IMG/VR virus record: IMGVR_UViG_3300021356_000151
Coordinates: 1-25,213 of that record
From: a virus
DNA length: 25,213 bases
Strand: one strand, 5' to 3'
The first letter of the stretch is position 1. The number at the start of each line of letters is the position of its first letter. The translations under genes were made by a program, and so were the position numbers. Of this stretch, positions 12,906-19,242 are shown one piece after another. The notes under the pieces are model-generated. The model searched no databases and was not told the origin of the DNA. It saw nothing but the letters and a program-made list of their open reading frames with translations.

Positions 12906-14876
12906 ATGCCTGTTAAGATAGACAAATCCCGTGACGCCTTATTACAAGATTATGCCGTCGGGATGCTTAAAGACTTTTACCTAAACGAATATGAATCATC
13001 ACCCCAAGAAGGATACCGAAGAGCCGCAACAGCGTGGTCTGCTGGCGACGATCTTCTCGCACAGAGACTCTATGAGTACGTCTCTAAGAAATGGTTTATG
13101 TTTGCTTCTCCGGTATTGTCGAATGCTCCGAACGGGCATGGTAAAGGCAAAGGAATGCCTATCTCATGTTTCCTTACCTACGTTCCGGACACTCTTGAGG
13201 GCCTCATTGATCATACTTCTGAACTGCGTTGGCTTAGTGTTTATGGCGGCGGTGTTGGTGGACATTGGTCAGACGTTAGAACAGTATCAGATGTCGCGCC
13301 TGGCCCAATACCTTTTCTCCATACCGTAGACGCGGACATGATTGCCTACCGACAGGGTAGGACACGTAAGGGTTCGTATGCGGCATATATGGATGTGTCA
13401 CACCCCGACATCGTCGAGTTCCTGAACATGCGTATTCCTACAGGTGACGTTCAACGTAAGGCATTGAACCTTCACAACGCACTCAATATCACAAACGAAT
13501 TCATGCAGGCGGTGATCGACAACACAGACTTTGATCTACGAGACCCCAAGGATGACACTGTCAAGGAGTCTATCAATGCACGTAAGTTGTGGGAACGAAT
13601 CTTGGAAGTTCGTTTCCGTACCGGTGAACCCTACCTGAACTTCATCGACACTGCGAACGAACATCTACCACAGCCCCTGAAAGATCTGGGGTTGCGTATC
13701 AACGGGTCTAATTTATGTAATGAGATCCACCTACCAACGAGTGCGGATCGTACAGCGGTTTGTTGCCTTTCGTCTCTAAATTTGGAGTATTATGATGAAT
13801 GGAAGGACACTACTATTGTCGGGGATCTTGTTAGGATGCTTGATAATGTATTGCAGTATTTCATTGATAACGCACCTGATACGGTCGCAAGAGCAAAGTA
13901 TAGTGCACTCCGTGAACGATCAATTGGTCTTGGAGCAATGGGTTTCCATTCCCTTCTACAAAAACATGGAGTTGCTTGGGAGTCTGATAAAGCGCGAGAA
14001 ATCAACGATGTTGTGTTCTCTAAAATCAATTCCGACGCAGTTAGAGAAACACAAAGACTGGCCGAAGAACGAGGGGAATATCCAGACGGTGTCGGTTCAG
14101 GTCGAAGGAACTCACATCTTCTTGCGATTGCCCCCAATGCATCCAGTGGCGTTATCTTGTCAACGTCTCCGTCTATTGAACCCGCCAAAGCGGTTGCATA
14201 CACCCACAGAACGAGAGCTGGTAGTTTCCTTGTAAAGAACGTGTACTTCGAAGAACTTCTCAACGAGAAAGGCGAGAACAACGAGTCGGTGTGGACATCA
14301 ATCATCACCAACAAAGGATCGGTGCAACACCTACCATTCTTGACTGAGGGTGAGAAGGCGGTGTTTAAGACTGCACAAGAGTTAGATCAGAATTGGGTAG
14401 TACAACACGCCGCAGATCGACAACCCTACATATGTCAAGGTCAGTCTGTGAATCTATTCTTCCCTGCCGGTGCGGAGAAGTCGTATGTGAACAAGGTACA
14501 CATCAAGGCGTGGAAAGAAGGTCTCAAGGGATTGTACTACCTACGCACAGAGGCAAAGTCTCGTGCAGAAAACGTATCAGAGAAAGTAGAACGGGTTGCA
14601 CTACAGGACGACAACCGGTCTATAGTTTATTCTAAAAAGAATTGTCCCTTCTGTGCAATGGCAATGGAGGAACTTAAACTTCGTGGTATACCTTTTGACA
14701 AGGTTGATCTCGAAGAAATTGGGAAAACTGCTTCAGAGGTCACGGGCAGGAAGGTAAATACAGTACCACAAATTTACATTGAAGGTGAATACGTGGGTGG
14801 ATATGACGATCTTATGAAGAAGTTAGACGCAACAAACGCTAACCAATCGGAGGAATGTCGCGCATGTGAAGGATAA
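12906..14876 (+). CDS. nrdA: Class I ribonucleotide reductase large subunit with built-in glutaredoxin
   Basis: 656 residues. NrdA reduces ribonucleoside diphosphates to deoxy forms for phage DNA synthesis, with NrdB (15964) as radical source. Visible catalytic residues: C88 (PISCFL), the N269-x-C271-x-E273 triad (GSNLCNEI), C286 (CCLSSLN) and the radical-path pair Y544-Y545 (GLYYLRT). The protein begins directly at the ten-stranded core helices, so the N-terminal ATP-cone that senses dATP is missing. Residues about 572-642 are a glutaredoxin domain (YSKKNCPFC with C580/C583, cis-Pro region TVPQIYI, then GGYDD), placed between the core and the mobile C-terminal tail that ends EECRACEG (C651/C654). 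It would therefore re-reduce its own tail. Start ATG 12906 has only a weak ribosome-binding site; the sigma70 promoter lies just upstream. Confidence 0.95.
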   Translation: MPVKIDKSRDALLQDYAVGMLKDFYLNEYESSPQEGYRRAATAWSAGDDLLAQRLYEYVSKKWFMFASPVLSNAPNGHGKGKGMPISCFLTYVPDTLEGLIDHTSELRWLSVYGGGVGGHWSDVRTVSDVAPGPIPFLHTVDADMIAYRQGRTRKGSYAAYMDVSHPDIVEFLNMRIPTGDVQRKALNLHNALNITNEFMQAVIDNTDFDLRDPKDDTVKESINARKLWERILEVRFRTGEPYLNFIDTANEHLPQPLKDLGLRINGSNLCNEIHLPTSADRTAVCCLSSLNLEYYDEWKDTTIVGDLVRMLDNVLQYFIDNAPDTVARAKYSALRERSIGLGAMGFHSLLQKHGVAWESDKAREINDVVFSKINSDAVRETQRLAEERGEYPDGVGSGRRNSHLLAIAPNASSGVILSTSPSIEPAKAVAYTHRTRAGSFLVKNVYFEELLNEKGENNESVWTSIITNKGSVQHLPFLTEGEKAVFKTAQELDQNWVVQHAADRQPYICQGQSVNLFFPAGAEKSYVNKVHIKAWKEGLKGLYYLRTEAKSRAENVSEKVERVALQDDNRSIVYSKKNCPFCAMAMEELKLRGIPFDKVDLEEIGKTASEVTGRKVNTVPQIYIEGEYVGGYDDLMKKLDATNANQSEECRACEG

Positions 14877-14881
14877 AGTGC

Positions 14882-15589
14882 ATGACAACAATAAAAAGTT
14901 TTGGTGGTAAATCTCGCGTTAAAGGCTGGATGATTCTCAAAAGAGAAAAGTCCCAATCTTTTAGAAATTTTGTTAGAGGTAAAACGGAGTACGACAGTAG
15001 ATACAATAAAAAATTAGAGAAGTTCTTTATTCAGAATGAAGTTGATCAAAGGAGAGTTGCAATTGATGTTGGCGCATCATATGGTTTTGTGACTGAGTAC
15101 CTGAGTCAATCTTTTGATGAGGTAAAGTCTTTTGAAATCGTACCACAAATCAGACAATGTTTAGAAATCAATGTGGACTATCGCGAGATGGACAACGTTG
15201 AAGTTTTTCCGTGTGGTTTGGCCGACGAAGAAAAAACTATTGACATTTGGTTCAATCCATTGTATACTGGGCATTCATCTGCATATATGAACGACGACAT
15301 CAATCGAGAAGGTGACACTATCGAATGTGAAGTTCGAGCGTTAGATTCTTTTCAGTTTGAAAACGTAGACTTTCTGAAGATAGATGTCGAAGGTGCAGAA
15401 TTAGATGTATTAAGGGGTGGTATGAATACGATTGAAACACATCGTCCTATCATTACCACAGAACACGCACAAAAAACACCGGAAGCTATACGAAACTCTT
15501 ATGAGGTAATAACTCTAATGGATAGTTTGAACTACAGATATGTTAAAACTATTTGTGGAGACTTCGTATGGGTTCCAGAGGAATTTTAA
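14882..15589 (+). CDS. FkbM-family SAM-dependent methyltransferase
   Basis: 235 residues, ATG 14882 behind AAGGA. Residues 61-68 (IDVGASYG) are the SAM-binding glycine loop; residues 163-180 (DFLKIDVEGAELDVLRGG) are the FkbM signature. FkbM enzymes O-methylate sugars or polyketides, so the likely target is a glycan. The gene sits between nrdA and iscU, where a methyltransferase has no obvious job, and its first part looks more AT-rich than its neighbours. It may be a late insertion or belong functionally to the glycan cluster starting at 21400. The downstream iscU starts right after its stop, so it is co-transcribed. Confidence 0.85.
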   Translation: MTTIKSFGGKSRVKGWMILKREKSQSFRNFVRGKTEYDSRYNKKLEKFFIQNEVDQRRVAIDVGASYGFVTEYLSQSFDEVKSFEIVPQIRQCLEINVDYREMDNVEVFPCGLADEEKTIDIWFNPLYTGHSSAYMNDDINREGDTIECEVRALDSFQFENVDFLKIDVEGAELDVLRGGMNTIETHRPIITTEHAQKTPEAIRNSYEVITLMDSLNYRYVKTICGDFVWVPEEF

Positions 15590-15964
15590 ATGTATTCTGA
15601 TAAAGTATTAGACCACTACGAGAATCCTCGTAACGTGGGCAAGTTTAATCGAGAAGATGAGGATGTAGGTACAGGTATGGTTGGCGCGCCTGCTTGTGGT
15701 GATGTAATGCAGTTACAAATAAAGGTCAACGAAGATCACATCATCGAAGATGCCAAGTTCAAGACCTATGGATGCGGAAGCGCAATCGCATCATCCAGTT
15801 TGCTTACCGAATGGGTAAAAGGTAAGAGTCTCGATGAAGCTGGAACAATTACAAACACGGAGATCGCAAAAGAACTTTCACTCCCACCCGTTAAAATTCA
15901 CTGTTCCGTGTTAGCGGAAGATGCAATCAAAGCAGCCATAAAAGACTACAAGGAAAAACATTAA
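15590..15964 (+). CDS. iscU: IscU-type iron-sulfur cluster scaffold
   Basis: 124 residues, the normal length of bacterial IscU, from ATG 15590 behind GAGGAA. All cluster ligands are present: C36 and D38 (PACGD), C62 (YGCGSA) and C105 (KIHCS). The LPPVK motif (98-102) recognised by the HscA chaperone is intact. IscU receives sulfur from IscS and assembles [2Fe-2S] clusters for transfer to apo-proteins. No cysteine desulfurase, chaperone or ferredoxin gene is in the window, so it must use host partners. It lies between the two ribonucleotide reductase genes, overlapping nrdB by one base (TAATG). The two radical-SAM proteins at 22241 and 24550 need [4Fe-4S] clusters and are possible clients. Confidence 0.92.
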   Translation: MYSDKVLDHYENPRNVGKFNREDEDVGTGMVGAPACGDVMQLQIKVNEDHIIEDAKFKTYGCGSAIASSSLLTEWVKGKSLDEAGTITNTEIAKELSLPPVKIHCSVLAEDAIKAAIKDYKEKH

Positions 15965-16923
15965 TGTCATTACTAGACTTTAGTAAAACGTACAAACCCT
16001 TCCAGTACCCTTGGGCAGTTGAACTGTCAAAGAAACATGAAGAGGTGCACTGGATCGAAGATGAAGCGGAGTTGAGCGAAGATGTCCAAGACTGGAAAAC
16101 CAAACTCACCGAAGACGAAAAAGAATTCATCACGCAAGTATTGCGACTGTTCACACAGTCTGACGTTCAGGTTGGGGAGAACTACCACGAGTTACTCATC
16201 CCTAAATTCAAAAACAATGAAGTGCGAAATATGCTCTCTTCCTTTGCGGGTCGAGAAGCCGTCCACCAAAGAGCCTACGCATTGCTCAACGACACGCTTG
16301 GTCTTCCCGACGAAGAGTACCACAAGTTTCTCGAATATAAAGAGATGGCGGACAAAGTAGATTTCATGAAAGAGGGTGACACTTCTTCTCATACAGGTCT
16401 GGCCCTTGCGCTGGCACAGTCTGTATTCAACGAGGGCATGTCTTTGTTCAGTTCCTTTGTCATGCTACTCAATTTTCAACGGTTCGGTAAGATGAAGGGT
16501 ATGGGTACGATCGTCGAGTGGTCTATCCGTGACGAAACTCTACACGTGCAGGGTAACGCAAAGTTGTTCCGGACATTCTGTGAGGAACACCCTCGCATCG
16601 TAAATGATGAACTCAAGTCGAAGATATATAGTATGGCGCGGAATGCCGTAGACCTTGAAGACAAGTTTATCAATCTTGCATTCAAGGGTAACGATGTTCA
16701 GGGTTTGACAAAAGAGGAAGTGCGTCGATACATTCGACATATTGCAGATCGCCGTCTTTTGCAACTTGGACTCAAAACTAAGTTTAGACAAAAAGACAAT
16801 CCACTCCCATGGCTTGATTGGGTGTTAAACGGTGCATCTCATGATAACTTCTTTGAGAAGCGAGTCACCGAATACTCCGTAGTCGGTATGGAAGGCGAAT
16901 GGGGGTGGGAAGAGGTAGCATGA
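15964..16923 (+). CDS. nrdB: Class I ribonucleotide reductase small subunit
   Basis: 319 residues, TAATG-coupled to iscU with AAGGA upstream. It is the radical-generating partner of NrdA. The carboxylate/histidine metal ligands can be placed: D67 (TQSDVQ), E98 and H101 (GREAVHQRAY), E157 (FNEGMS), E191 and H194 (RDETLH). Tyr105 aligns with the radical tyrosine Y122 of Escherichia coli NrdB, so a di-iron (or Mn/Fe-type) tyrosyl radical enzyme is expected. It is shorter than the 376-residue E. coli protein. The separation of nrdB from nrdA by a methyltransferase gene and iscU is unusual. Confidence 0.95.
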   Translation: MSLLDFSKTYKPFQYPWAVELSKKHEEVHWIEDEAELSEDVQDWKTKLTEDEKEFITQVLRLFTQSDVQVGENYHELLIPKFKNNEVRNMLSSFAGREAVHQRAYALLNDTLGLPDEEYHKFLEYKEMADKVDFMKEGDTSSHTGLALALAQSVFNEGMSLFSSFVMLLNFQRFGKMKGMGTIVEWSIRDETLHVQGNAKLFRTFCEEHPRIVNDELKSKIYSMARNAVDLEDKFINLAFKGNDVQGLTKEEVRRYIRHIADRRLLQLGLKTKFRQKDNPLPWLDWVLNGASHDNFFEKRVTEYSVVGMEGEWGWEEVA

Positions 16924-16924
16924 A

Positions 16925-17056
16925 ATGGAATATGAATACACCTTGGTGTGTGCCGCTTGTGAGAGTCACGTAACACTCATAGTAGAAGACACCGAAGAAA
17001 AACCAACACACTGTCCTATGTGTGGATCTCCCGCAACAGATGAGTGGGAAGATTAA
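16925..17056 (+). CDS. 43-residue zinc-ribbon protein
   Basis: ATG 16925 begins one base after the nrdB stop and its TAA overlaps the next ATG (TAATG). The protein has two Cys pairs, C9-x-x-C12 (LVCAACES) and C30-x-x-C33 (HCPMCGS), 17 residues apart, with beta-type sequence between: a rubredoxin-like or zinc-ribbon knuckle pair. The rest is acidic. It could bind zinc, or iron like a small rubredoxin. Placement in the reductase operon is suggestive of an accessory, but partner and function are unknown. Confidence 0.75.
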   Translation: MEYEYTLVCAACESHVTLIVEDTEEKPTHCPMCGSPATDEWED

Positions 17057-17472
17057 TGTGGTACTTTCGAGACAGTGGCGAACCTTTCGAACCCGATGAA
17101 GAATTCTTGTCGCAGTACGTTGGGTTCGTCTACTGCATCACAGAAGAGGACACCGGTAAAAAGTATATCGGTAAGAAGTTCTTCTGGTCACGCCGTAAAC
17201 TCCCCCCATTGAAAGGTAAGACTCGCAAACGTATAAAGGTCGTTCAATCTGACTGGCAAGACTATTTTGGTTCAAGTGAAGAACTGAAACAGTTGGTCGA
17301 GTCTAAGGGTAAGAACGTCTATCACCGCGAGATATTACACCTGTGCAAAACAAAAGGTGAATGTAGTTACCTAGAAGCCAAAGAACAATTTGACAGAAAT
17401 GTCTTACTTGATGATAAATACTATAATGAATTTATTGGATGTAAGATACATTCGAAACATCTAAAATTATAA
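17056..17472 (+). CDS. SegE-like GIY-YIG nuclease-family protein
   Basis: I chose ATG 17056 (138 residues) because it overlaps the previous stop; an in-frame start at 17044 lies inside the zinc-ribbon gene. GFVYCIT (23-29) and KYIGKKFF (36-43) make the GIY and YIG motifs. Arg46/Arg47, His90-Arg91-Glu92, Glu107 and Asn124 sit where the later active-site residues of GIY-YIG nucleases are expected. The spacing and the KYIGKKFFW string match SegE-like phage proteins. T4 Seg enzymes are free-standing homing endonucleases. No separate DNA-binding domain is obvious, so homing is not certain. It closes the reductase operon. Confidence 0.8.
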   Translation: MWYFRDSGEPFEPDEEFLSQYVGFVYCITEEDTGKKYIGKKFFWSRRKLPPLKGKTRKRIKVVQSDWQDYFGSSEELKQLVESKGKNVYHREILHLCKTKGECSYLEAKEQFDRNVLLDDKYYNEFIGCKIHSKHLKL

Positions 17473-17475
17473 ATA
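17468..17475 (+). promoter_or_regulatory. T4-type late promoter octamer TATAAATA
   Basis: Exact octamer overlapping the stop codon of the GIY-YIG gene. The predicted start near 17481 gives a 22-base leader to the GTG at 17503. It separates a late gene from the early-type reductase operon. Confidence 0.75.
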
Positions 17476-17502
17476 ACTTTATACATTCAACGAGGTTTTA
17501 TT

Positions 17503-18210
17503 GTGTTACGTTTTCAACAATACTTAGAGGAAGGTGTCAACGATCCTGCGATCTTCAAGGCAGTATTTCTCGCAGGTGGGCCCGGTTCTGGTAAGTCATT
17601 TATTGTAGGTAAGACCGGTCTTACGTCGATGGGATACAAGGTTGTCAACTCTGACGATGCGTTTGAAGCGGCAATGAAAAAGGCGGACATGGAAATGACG
17701 CCTGACAATATCTTCTCTCCAAAGGGTCAAGAACTACGTGGTAAGGCAAAACGTCTCACAGGCACGAAACAGGCGCGTTACATAAAGGGTCGGCTGGGTC
17801 TAGTGGTCGATGGTACCGGTAAAGACCCTGAAAAGATCGCACGACAGGCACAGAAGATCCAGGCATTGGGTTACAAAGCCGCAATGATTTTTGTCAACAC
17901 AGACCTCGATACCGCATTGAAACGCAATCGTATGAGAGCGCGTTCACTCCCCGACGCAGAAGTAGAAGCGTATTGGAAAGCAGTCCAGCGCAATACTGGT
18001 AAATTCCAACGCATGTTTGGTAAAGAAAATTTCCTTGTAGTTGATAATAGTGAAGGTAAGAACTACGAGAAAGAAACACTTCGTGCATATCGTGATGTTC
18101 GAAAGTTCACCGATCAACCTCATAACAAGAAAGCACAGAAGTGGATTGATACAGAGAAGGCCGCTATCCGTCAAGCGGGTAGGTCGCGTGGTGGAAGTGG
18201 TAGTAGATAA
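17503..18210 (+). CDS. P-loop kinase-like protein with capsid-targeting-like N-terminus
   Basis: 235 residues from GTG 17503, with CGAGG about ten bases upstream. The Walker A motif GGPGSGKS is at 25-32, a Walker-B-like LGLVVDGTG at 98-106, and an Arg-rich lid RNRMRARS at 141-148. The pattern fits the zeta-toxin/polynucleotide-kinase-type P-loop phosphotransferases; the substrate is unknown (sugar-nucleotide, nucleic acid end or protein). The N-terminus MLRFQQYLEEG aligns with T4 internal-protein peptides and L-E-E fits the L-x-E cleavage rule. The C-terminus is Lys/Arg/Gly-rich. It has its own late promoter and sits alone between two early-type units, which supports a packaged role more than a nucleotide-pool role. 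Confidence 0.8.
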   Translation: MLRFQQYLEEGVNDPAIFKAVFLAGGPGSGKSFIVGKTGLTSMGYKVVNSDDAFEAAMKKADMEMTPDNIFSPKGQELRGKAKRLTGTKQARYIKGRLGLVVDGTGKDPEKIARQAQKIQALGYKAAMIFVNTDLDTALKRNRMRARSLPDAEVEAYWKAVQRNTGKFQRMFGKENFLVVDNSEGKNYEKETLRAYRDVRKFTDQPHNKKAQKWIDTEKAAIRQAGRSRGGSGSR

Positions 18211-18213
18211 CAC

Positions 18214-18242
18214 TTGACAACACGCCTACATATCTGTATAAT
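18214..18242 (+). promoter_or_regulatory. Consensus sigma70 promoter
   Basis: TTGACA (18214-18219), exactly 17 bases, TATAAT (18237-18242): both hexamers are perfect. Transcription would start near 18249, about 19 bases before the ATG at 18268. Expected to be a strong early promoter for host RNA polymerase. The transcript would meet the terminator at 18922-18944. Confidence 0.88.
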
Positions 18243-18267
18243 GAGTTTTATGCGATAAGGAAATATC

Positions 18268-18705
18268 ATGGCAATTACCAAGACCCGTTTACAAGTTTAT
18301 GAAATTTTAGATAAGGCAGCTAAACAACGTGCCAAGAAAGACAAGATACAAGTGTTACGCGACAATGAGATGATGGCACTGAAAGACGTGCTTCGCGGAA
18401 CATTCGATAAAGTTATCCAGTGGAATCTACCAACTGGCCCTGTACCCTACACTCCATCTTCCGAAGAATCCCCGCCAAGTTCTCTATTGAAGACACATAT
18501 GAACTTCAAATATTTTGTGAAGGGTTTACTGGAATCCGAAAGATTATCTCCCGTAAAAAGGGAGAAGATGTTCATTGACATGTGTGAGTCAGTGCACCCT
18601 CGTGATGCAGAAGTGTTAGTCGCTATGATAAACAAGAATCCGCCCATTAAGGGTATCACAAAGACACTGGTAAAGGAGGCATTTCCAGATTTAATCGTTG
18701 AATAA
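18268..18705 (+). CDS. DUF6433-like conserved T4-like phage protein
   Basis: 145 residues from ATG 18268 with AAGGAAA upstream. The sequence includes ALKDVLRGTFDKVIQWNLP, then PVPYTPSSEESPPSS, FKYFVKGLLESERLSPVKRE and GITKTLVKEAFPDLI, which match from memory the DUF6433 family found across cyanophages and other T4-like phages. It looks soluble and helical. The function is unknown. Its position directly behind a consensus host promoter marks it as an early, highly expressed gene, which suggests a role in host takeover or replication. Confidence 0.8.
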   Translation: MAITKTRLQVYEILDKAAKQRAKKDKIQVLRDNEMMALKDVLRGTFDKVIQWNLPTGPVPYTPSSEESPPSSLLKTHMNFKYFVKGLLESERLSPVKREKMFIDMCESVHPRDAEVLVAMINKNPPIKGITKTLVKEAFPDLIVE

Positions 18706-18735
18706 TTTCCCACGTTACAACAATAAGGAGAGAGT

Positions 18736-18906
18736 ATGGTTGAACCAAATCAACTAGAAAGACTTAGAAAAGACTCGCGAGAGTTGGGACATTACATTCA
18801 TAAATTGCAAAAAAGGGGGAAAGCAGATATTGCATATAAAGTTGCGAAACGACAAACGTTTTTAGATACTGCAATATCACAAGCTGAAACTCGACTAAGG
18901 GGGTGA
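18736..18906 (+). CDS. 56-residue helical basic protein
   Basis: ATG 18736 follows a strong ribosome-binding site (AAGGAGAG, 18725-18732). The protein reads MVEPNQLERLRKDSRELGHY, then HKLQKRGKADIAYKVAKRQ and a final helix ending ETRLRG. It is charged, probably a two-helix hairpin, without Cys or membrane segment. It is the second and last gene of the early unit and is followed within 16 bases by the terminator. Very short helical proteins of this kind are common in T4-like phages; function unknown. Confidence 0.75.
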   Translation: MVEPNQLERLRKDSRELGHYIHKLQKRGKADIAYKVAKRQTFLDTAISQAETRLRG

Positions 18907-18921
18907 TCCTTATCTGGAACT

Positions 18922-18944
18922 GGCCCCCTTGATGGGGCCTTTTT
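18922..18944 (+). terminator. Intrinsic terminator
   Basis: GGCCCC (18922-18927), loop CTTGAT, GGGGCC (18934-18939), then five T (18940-18944). It is a perfect six-bp GC stem with a U-run, ending the unit that starts at the consensus promoter. The 9-mer TCTGGAACT flanks it on both sides (18913-18921 and 18949-18957). The next gene starts only 20 bases later. Confidence 0.88.
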
Positions 18945-18963
18945 CATTTCTGGAACTACATTT

Positions 18964-19242
18964 ATGCCTACATACGATTTAAGAAACAAAGAGACCGGAG
19001 AAGTAAAAGAGATGTTTGTCTCTATCTCCAAGAAAGAAGAAATGGTTTCCTCTGGACAGTGGGAACAAGTACATCTAAGTGTACCAGAATTAGTTACTCA
19101 TACAGGTTCAGTGTTGGGTAAGACATCCGGTGATTGGAAAAACAAACTGGATCAAATCAAAAAACAGTCTGGTGGTAATACCGGACTATCAGACGCGAAG
19201 AAACGTAAGTACGGATTCGTAGATAACTCGATACATAATTGA
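18964..19242 (+). CDS. FmdB-like protein lacking its zinc cysteines
   Basis: 92 residues. The start MPTYDLRNKETGEVKEMFVSI matches the beginning of FmdB-type zinc-ribbon proteins and their T4-like phage relatives, which normally continue with a Cys pair; this protein has no cysteine at all. After residue 45 it diverges into a charged segment with VLGKTSGDWKNKLDQIKKQ. Bacterial FmdB proteins are putative regulators; the phage role is unknown. The ribosome-binding site is poor, and the start lies only 20 bases after the terminator, so read-through or an unseen promoter must provide mRNA. It overlaps phoH by one base. Confidence 0.7.
   Translation: MPTYDLRNKETGEVKEMFVSISKKEEMVSSGQWEQVHLSVPELVTHTGSVLGKTSGDWKNKLDQIKKQSGGNTGLSDAKKRKYGFVDNSIHN

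Noticed and set aside
14572-14836. A free-standing glutaredoxin gene at the end of nrdA
   Set aside because: The frame is continuous with NrdA, no start with a ribosome-binding site is seen at the domain border, and the NrdA redox tail follows it in frame, so it is a domain of NrdA.
17391-17420. TTGACA near 17391 as an early promoter for the P-loop gene
   Set aside because: The bases 17 downstream (GATAAA) are a poor -10, and an exact late octamer lies closer to the gene.
18842-18870. Possible sigma70 promoter TTGCGA-17-GATACT upstream of the terminator
   Set aside because: Only four of six bases match in each hexamer, it lies inside the 56-residue gene, and the terminator would stop its transcripts before 18964.
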